Positions 22,799-26,972 of a stretch of DNA of 26,972 bases are shown one piece after another. The stretch comes from JAICIG01 sp035532215 (GTDB lineage: Bacteria; Planctomycetota; Planctomycetia; Pirellulales; JAICIG01), in assembly GCA_035532215.1 (NCBI GenBank), contig DATKRK010000008.1, positions 1 to 26,972 of the forward strand. Direction: 5' to 3'. Below the pieces are notes generated by a model, which worked only from the letters and a program-made list of their open reading frames with translations, had not been told where the DNA came from and searched no databases. The translations under genes and the position numbers were made by a program. Each line of letters starts with the position of its first letter. The first letter of the stretch is position 1.

Positions 22799-25700
22799 AT
22801 GGCGCGACGGAAAAACAGCAATCATAACGGCCCGGGGCTTTTCGACGAGCAAGAGCGGCAGCTAGAGCGGCGCATCCGCCGGCAACGGGCGCTATTCATC
22901 CCGCGATTCTTGCGCGAAGCCGCGCTGAATCTGCACCTCAGAAATGAGGCGCAAGACAAGGCGCACGAGATCGCGATTCGCTGGGCCGACTTGGAGACCA
23001 AAGGGCACTTGCCGCAATACAAAGAAACGTCGATCGACACGCAGTTCCTCGATCAACTTTTCGGCGAGGGGCTCGGTTATCACGTCAAAACGGCCAGCCC
23101 GGATGCGTGGCAATTGGAACACAAGTTTTCCGTCTCGGGAGTCGGCATCGCCGATGCGGCGCTGGGCGATTTTCCGAGATCTCACGAGCCGACCGTGGTC
23201 GTCGAACTCAAAGGGGCACTGACCGATCTCGACCGCGACCGCTCGAACGGGCGAACCGCCGTCCAACAGTGCTGGGATTATCTCAACGCTTTGCCGGGCT
23301 GCACGTGGGGCATCGTCTCGAACTTCAAGACGATTCGACTGTACCACCATCCCAAAGGGACGCTGTCTTACGAAGAATTCTCGCTCCAGGAACTGCGGAA
23401 CCGCGAACGGTTCAACGAGTTTTATTGCCTGTTCGAGCGAGGCGGGCTGCTGCAATCCGCGATCGGCCAGGCGCCTCGCGCGTTGGAACTGCTGCGCAGG
23501 ACGACCGATCGCCAAAACGAGGTCGGCGAGGACCTCTATAAATCGTACCACATGCAGCGACTGCGGCTCATCGAGCACCTGAAGCTGAAGATGGGCAAGC
23601 CGCTGGACTCGGCCATCCGCATTGCTCAGAAATTGCTCGACCGGATCATCTTCATCGCCTTTTGCGAAGACCGTGACCTGCTCAATAAACATTGCTTGAA
23701 GCGAGCCTCGGAGAAGGTTGCCGCATTTTCACAGGCCAGAAACCCGCTGTGGCAGAATTTTCTGGGCTTGTTTGCCGAAGTGGATCGCGGCGGGAATAAC
23801 GTCGGCGTAGCGAAAGGCTACAACGGCAACCTTTTCAAGCCCGATCCCGAGATCGACGACCTGCAACTTGAAGACGAGCCGTGGGTTCGCGGGTTCAAGA
23901 ACTTCGGCGACTACGACTTCTCCGAAGAAGTCAACGTCGAAGTGCTGGGGCATTTGTTCGAGCGCTCGATCACGGAACTCGAAAAGCTCCGCGTCGGCGG
24001 CCTGTTTGCCCTCAAGGCGCGCGATGAAGATTTATCGCCGGCGGAACAGGGCGAGCAAGCGCCCGCCGAATCGCGTTCGCCGCTGTCGAAAATGCCCAAG
24101 AGCGCTCAGCGGAAGCGCTTCGGAATCTACTACACCCCGGCGGCCTTCACCGGCTTAGTCGTCGAGCGGACGGTTGATACGATCGTCCGCGACCGATTTG
24201 GCGCCTTGCAGACGAAATACAAGGTCGATCCGGAATCACGGGCAAAGCAAAACGGGAAACGGCTTCTCGATTACTGGCAAGCTTGCCTCGAAGATCTGCA
24301 GCGAATTACGGTGTGCGATCCGGCCTGCGGCTCGGGAGCGTTTCTGATTCGCGCCTACGACGCGCTCGACGTTCATTACAAGGGCGTCGTTCACGCGCTG
24401 GCCGGCGCGGGGTTGCCCGACGACAAAGTTGCGCTCCTCGAAGACGCAATCCCCGACTTGATCCTGAATCAAAACCTCTACGGCGTCGACCTCTCGCAAG
24501 AGGCGGTCGAGATTACGCAACTCGCCCTTTGGATCCGCTCGGCGCGCCGCGGAAAAACGCTCGCCGATCTGTCCAAGCACATCATCTGCGGCAACAGTCT
24601 TGTCTCGGACGCCCGCGTGGACGCTCGGGCGCTAGATTGGCGCACGGCCTTTCCGAGCGTGTTTGGCAAAGACGGCGCCGGCGGGTTTACTTGCGTCATT
24701 GGCAACCCGCCTTGGGAGCGAGTGAAAGTGCAGGACCGAGAGTTTTTCTCGTTGACCGATCCCAAGACCGCCGGCGCGGTCAGCGCCAACGACCGCAAGC
24801 GGCGCATCGCCGCGATGCCGGCGGCCAACCCCGAGTTGCACGATTCTTATCTGGCCGCCCGCGATCACGCGCAACGATTACTCGACTACGCGCGCGGCTC
24901 GGGCCAATTCCCGCTTACGGGCAAGGGGGACGTCAATCTCTACATGCTGTTTGCGGAACTGGCGAGCAACCTTGTCGCGCCCGAAGGGCTGGTCGGCTTG
25001 CTCGTTCCCTCGGGCATCGCCACCGACGACACGACCAAAGATTTTTTCGCCTCTTTGATGGACGGCAAGCGGCTTGCGTCTCTGTACGACTTCGAGAACC
25101 GCGAAAAAATCTTCGCCGACGTCGATGGGCGGTTTAAGTTTTCGGCCTTGGTATTCGGCGGCGAAGCACGAGAGACGCAGCAGGCGGATTTCGTGTTCTT
25201 CGCCCACAGCGTCGATGACACGGCCGAGGTCAACAAGCAGCGCCACATTCCGTTGACTGCCGCGGACATGGCGCTGTTGAACCCCAACACCAAAACCTGT
25301 CCGATCTTCCGCACTCGACGCGATGCCGTTTTGACCAAATCGATCTACAAACGCATCCCTATCCTGATCGACGAGAACCGCAAGCAGGGCGGCAACCCCT
25401 GGGGGATCAGGTTCTTCACCATGTACCACCAGACCAACGACGCCGAGCATTTCCACGCGGCGAAGGTCTGGGAGAAAAAAGGCTACAAGCTGGATGGGAA
25501 CGTCTACAAAAAGCCCAAGAAGCGGGCCTTGCCGCTTTATGAGGCGAAGATGGTGCAGGCATTCGACCACCGCGCTGCCAGCGTCTTGGTGGATGAGGAC
25601 AACTGGGTCCGCCAGGGACAAAAGGCCGAGACCAGTTTAGTGCAGCATCAAAACCCGGAGTTTGCCGCTCTGCCGCGCTGGTGGGTGGATGAAGCGGCCG

Positions 25701-26311
25701 TAAACGCTGCGACTGAGGGATCTAAACGAAACTGGCTGCTCTCTTACAAGGATGTGACGAGTGCGACGAATGAGCGCACGATGATCGCCTCGTTTCTGCC
25801 GTGGGTCGCGGTCGTCAATTCCGCCCCGATTATCTTCCCCGGAACTGGTATCGAGCCGCGCCGCGAGTGTTGTTTGCTGGCAAACCTCAACGCATTCGTT
25901 CTCGATTACGTCGCACGTCAGAAAGTCGGCAGCGTCCACCTCAACTTTTTCATCGTCGAACAACTGCCCACGCTTCCCCCCGACGAATACGCGAATAAGT
26001 GCCCCTGGTCCAAACGAGAAACGCTCGAGCGGTGGATCAGCGAACGTGTTTTAAAGCTCTCGTGTACGGCAGACGACATGAAACCGCTCGCCGAGGCGTG
26101 CGACTTTCGAGGTTCGCAGGGCAACGGCGTACACAAGTGGCGGGTTGACGAGCGAATCGAACTGCGGGCCGAACTGGACGCCGCGTTCGCTCACCTTTAT
26201 GGCGTTTCCGAGGACGATTTCGCTTATATGCTTTCCACGTTTCCAGCCGTCCACGAAGACGCCATTTCCGCCACGCTCGATGCCTATCGCCGCTTAGCGT
26301 CGAAATCGTAA
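22799..26311 (+). CDS. Type IIG restriction-modification enzyme (single-chain nuclease-N6-adenine methyltransferase)
   Basis: A 1170-residue protein combining cleavage and modification. The N-terminal third has a PD-(D/E)XK nuclease core: GIADAALGDFP (Asp119) followed by VVVELKG (Glu136, Lys138). A helical linker (about 250-460) leads to KRFGIYYTPAAFTGLVVERT, the entry to the methyltransferase. Motif I is CDPACGSGAFLIRAYD (Asp507-Gly513), and the catalytic NPPW of N6-adenine methylases is at 636-639 (VIGNPPWERVKV). Residues about 730-770 (FAELASNLVAPEGLVGLLVP) are also family-typical. The C-terminal 300 residues probably hold the target-recognition domain. The architecture resembles Eco57I/MmeI-like enzymes. 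All visible motifs are intact, and no separate R, M or S subunit is nearby. The start has no strong ribosome-binding site. It is flanked by a dead DUF1016 gene and a truncated protease, suggesting arrival by transfer. Confidence 0.92.
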   Translation: MARRKNSNHNGPGLFDEQERQLERRIRRQRALFIPRFLREAALNLHLRNEAQDKAHEIAIRWADLETKGHLPQYKETSIDTQFLDQLFGEGLGYHVKTASPDAWQLEHKFSVSGVGIADAALGDFPRSHEPTVVVELKGALTDLDRDRSNGRTAVQQCWDYLNALPGCTWGIVSNFKTIRLYHHPKGTLSYEEFSLQELRNRERFNEFYCLFERGGLLQSAIGQAPRALELLRRTTDRQNEVGEDLYKSYHMQRLRLIEHLKLKMGKPLDSAIRIAQKLLDRIIFIAFCEDRDLLNKHCLKRASEKVAAFSQARNPLWQNFLGLFAEVDRGGNNVGVAKGYNGNLFKPDPEIDDLQLEDEPWVRGFKNFGDYDFSEEVNVEVLGHLFERSITELEKLRVGGLFALKARDEDLSPAEQGEQAPAESRSPLSKMPKSAQRKRFGIYYTPAAFTGLVVERTVDTIVRDRFGALQTKYKVDPESRAKQNGKRLLDYWQACLEDLQRITVCDPACGSGAFLIRAYDALDVHYKGVVHALAGAGLPDDKVALLEDAIPDLILNQNLYGVDLSQEAVEITQLALWIRSARRGKTLADLSKHIICGNSLVSDARVDARALDWRTAFPSVFGKDGAGGFTCVIGNPPWERVKVQDREFFSLTDPKTAGAVSANDRKRRIAAMPAANPELHDSYLAARDHAQRLLDYARGSGQFPLTGKGDVNLYMLFAELASNLVAPEGLVGLLVPSGIATDDTTKDFFASLMDGKRLASLYDFENREKIFADVDGRFKFSALVFGGEARETQQADFVFFAHSVDDTAEVNKQRHIPLTAADMALLNPNTKTCPIFRTRRDAVLTKSIYKRIPILIDENRKQGGNPWGIRFFTMYHQTNDAEHFHAAKVWEKKGYKLDGNVYKKPKKRALPLYEAKMVQAFDHRAASVLVDEDNWVRQGQKAETSLVQHQNPEFAALPRWWVDEAAVNAATEGSKRNWLLSYKDVTSATNERTMIASFLPWVAVVNSAPIIFPGTGIEPRRECCLLANLNAFVLDYVARQKVGSVHLNFFIVEQLPTLPPDEYANKCPWSKRETLERWISERVLKLSCTADDMKPLAEACDFRGSQGNGVHKWRVDERIELRAELDAAFAHLYGVSEDDFAYMLSTFPAVHEDAISATLDAYRRLASKS

Positions 26312-26704
26312 TTGGTCGACGGTGGAAACCTGCTTGCCGTCGACGGCGACGATCAGGTCGGCGGCCTTGGGGTCGACGCTGCGATACTCGTAGACCAGCC
26401 GGCCTTGCTGGCGACGCTCGCGAATGAGCTTGGGGCCTTGCAGGCCGGCTTTTTCGGCGGCGCCGCCGGGAGCGAGCGATTGAATCAACAGCCCGCGGTC
26501 GGTCGTGTAGACGGCTTCGATGCCGGTCTGCGGGCGCACGACGTGACCGCGCTCGATGAGTTGCGGCACGATGCGTTCGATGGTGGCGATGGGAATGGCA
26601 AAGCCAACGCCGGTGTTTTCGCCCGAGCGGCTGGCGATGGCCGTGTTCATGCCGATCAGCCGGCTGTGCGAATCCAACAGCGGCCCGCCCGAGTTGCGAT
26701 CATC
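26294..26704 (-). pseudogene. HtrA/Deg-family serine protease fragment, truncated at both ends
   Basis: The fragment starts at RNSGGPLLDSHSRLIGMNTA, containing the Ser nucleophile of S1C proteases. It continues through GVGFAIPIATIERIVPQLIE into a PDZ domain (IQSLAPGGAAEKAGLQG, then DLIVAVDGKQVSTVDQL). An in-frame TAA (26705-26707) stands three codons before NSGGP, so the His and Asp of the triad and about 200 residues are missing. At the other end homology stops after VDQL, where LRFRR and a TAA are supplied by the end of the R-M gene; the two genes overlap tail to tail. The last strand and helix of the PDZ domain are gone. This is a relic, not a working protease. Confidence 0.85.
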
Positions 26705-26780
26705 TTACCGGCGGGCGGCCGATTGCCTAATGGCCCCAGCTTGCCGGCTCCGATATCTCTTAACGGCAATTTCGCCTTTC

Positions 26781-26926
26781 GGCGCTAGCCCGGATTATTC
26801 ATCAGCCCCGAGAACGCTCGACAGATCGCTTCACACTAACCCGAAGCGCTAGCGAGGTAAGGCGATTGCTCCACCTCGCTTGCGCTTCGGGTTGGTGTGG
26901 GCTGATGAATAATCCGGGCTAGCGCC
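26781..26926. repeat. 146-bp nested inverted repeat (REP pair or MITE-like)
   Basis: Outer arms of 28 bp are perfect inverses (26781-26808 and 26899-26926; GGCGCTAGCCCGGATTATTC + ATCAGCCC). Inner arms of about 27 bp match at 25 positions (CACACTAACCCGAAGCG.../...CGCTTCGGGTTGGTGTG). There is no ORF inside. The remaining bases on either side (26705-26780 and 26927-26972) hold nothing I can identify. Confidence 0.9.
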
Positions 26927-26972
26927 ACTTCAACGCGTGAGTTGACGGCGGGGTGGCTGGCGGCAGAGCGAA

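Overview
The window reads as chromosomal DNA of a Planctomycetota bacterium, probably Pirellulales-like. The reasons are high GC, a DUF1559-type segment (motif LLPAVQAAREAARR), planctomycete-style hypothetical genes, and several families of palindromic REP-like repeats. The species cannot be named from the sequence.

Layout. Positions 1-140 are the 3' end of a group II intron (domains V and VI), which abuts the stop codon of a minus-strand NAD-dependent reductase. Next come a 499-522 aa hypothetical protein, a small two-TM protein carrying a DUF1559 segment, and a REP-associated tyrosine transposase (RAYT) flanked by inverted REP pairs. A minus-strand arginine operon follows (argB-argD-argF, 4.47-7.75 kb) with a readable sigma70-type promoter. 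Upstream of it lie an Sfp-type phosphopantetheinyl transferase, an S49 (SppA-like) lipoprotein whose catalytic dyad looks lost, and a secreted hypothetical protein.

The centre (11.2-21.0 kb) is a compact lipopeptide synthetase of two proteins, FAAL-ACP-C-A-PCP-E and C-PCP-TE. A fatty acid would be adenylated and loaded, condensed with one amino acid, epimerised, passed to a DCL-type condensation domain and released by the thioesterase. The second module has no adenylation domain. The Sfp-type enzyme 2.6 kb upstream can prime the three carrier domains.

The most striking signal is that both NRPS genes are interrupted in frame by REP-like palindromes at four places, each in an inter-strand loop of a C or E domain. 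One insertion belongs to the same REP family that flanks the RAYT at 3.5-4.5 kb. A second family (core GGGCCGGGCGCCCTCGCCCG) has no stop codon in any of six frames and is read in different frames at different sites. It also occurs between the two NRPS genes and downstream of them.

The right end (21.9-27 kb) holds a four-TM hypothetical protein, a frameshifted DUF1016/YhcG remnant, a 1170 aa single-chain type IIG restriction-modification enzyme, an HtrA/Deg protease fragment truncated on both sides that abuts the R-M gene, and a 146-bp nested inverted repeat. This looks like a turnover site for defence genes.
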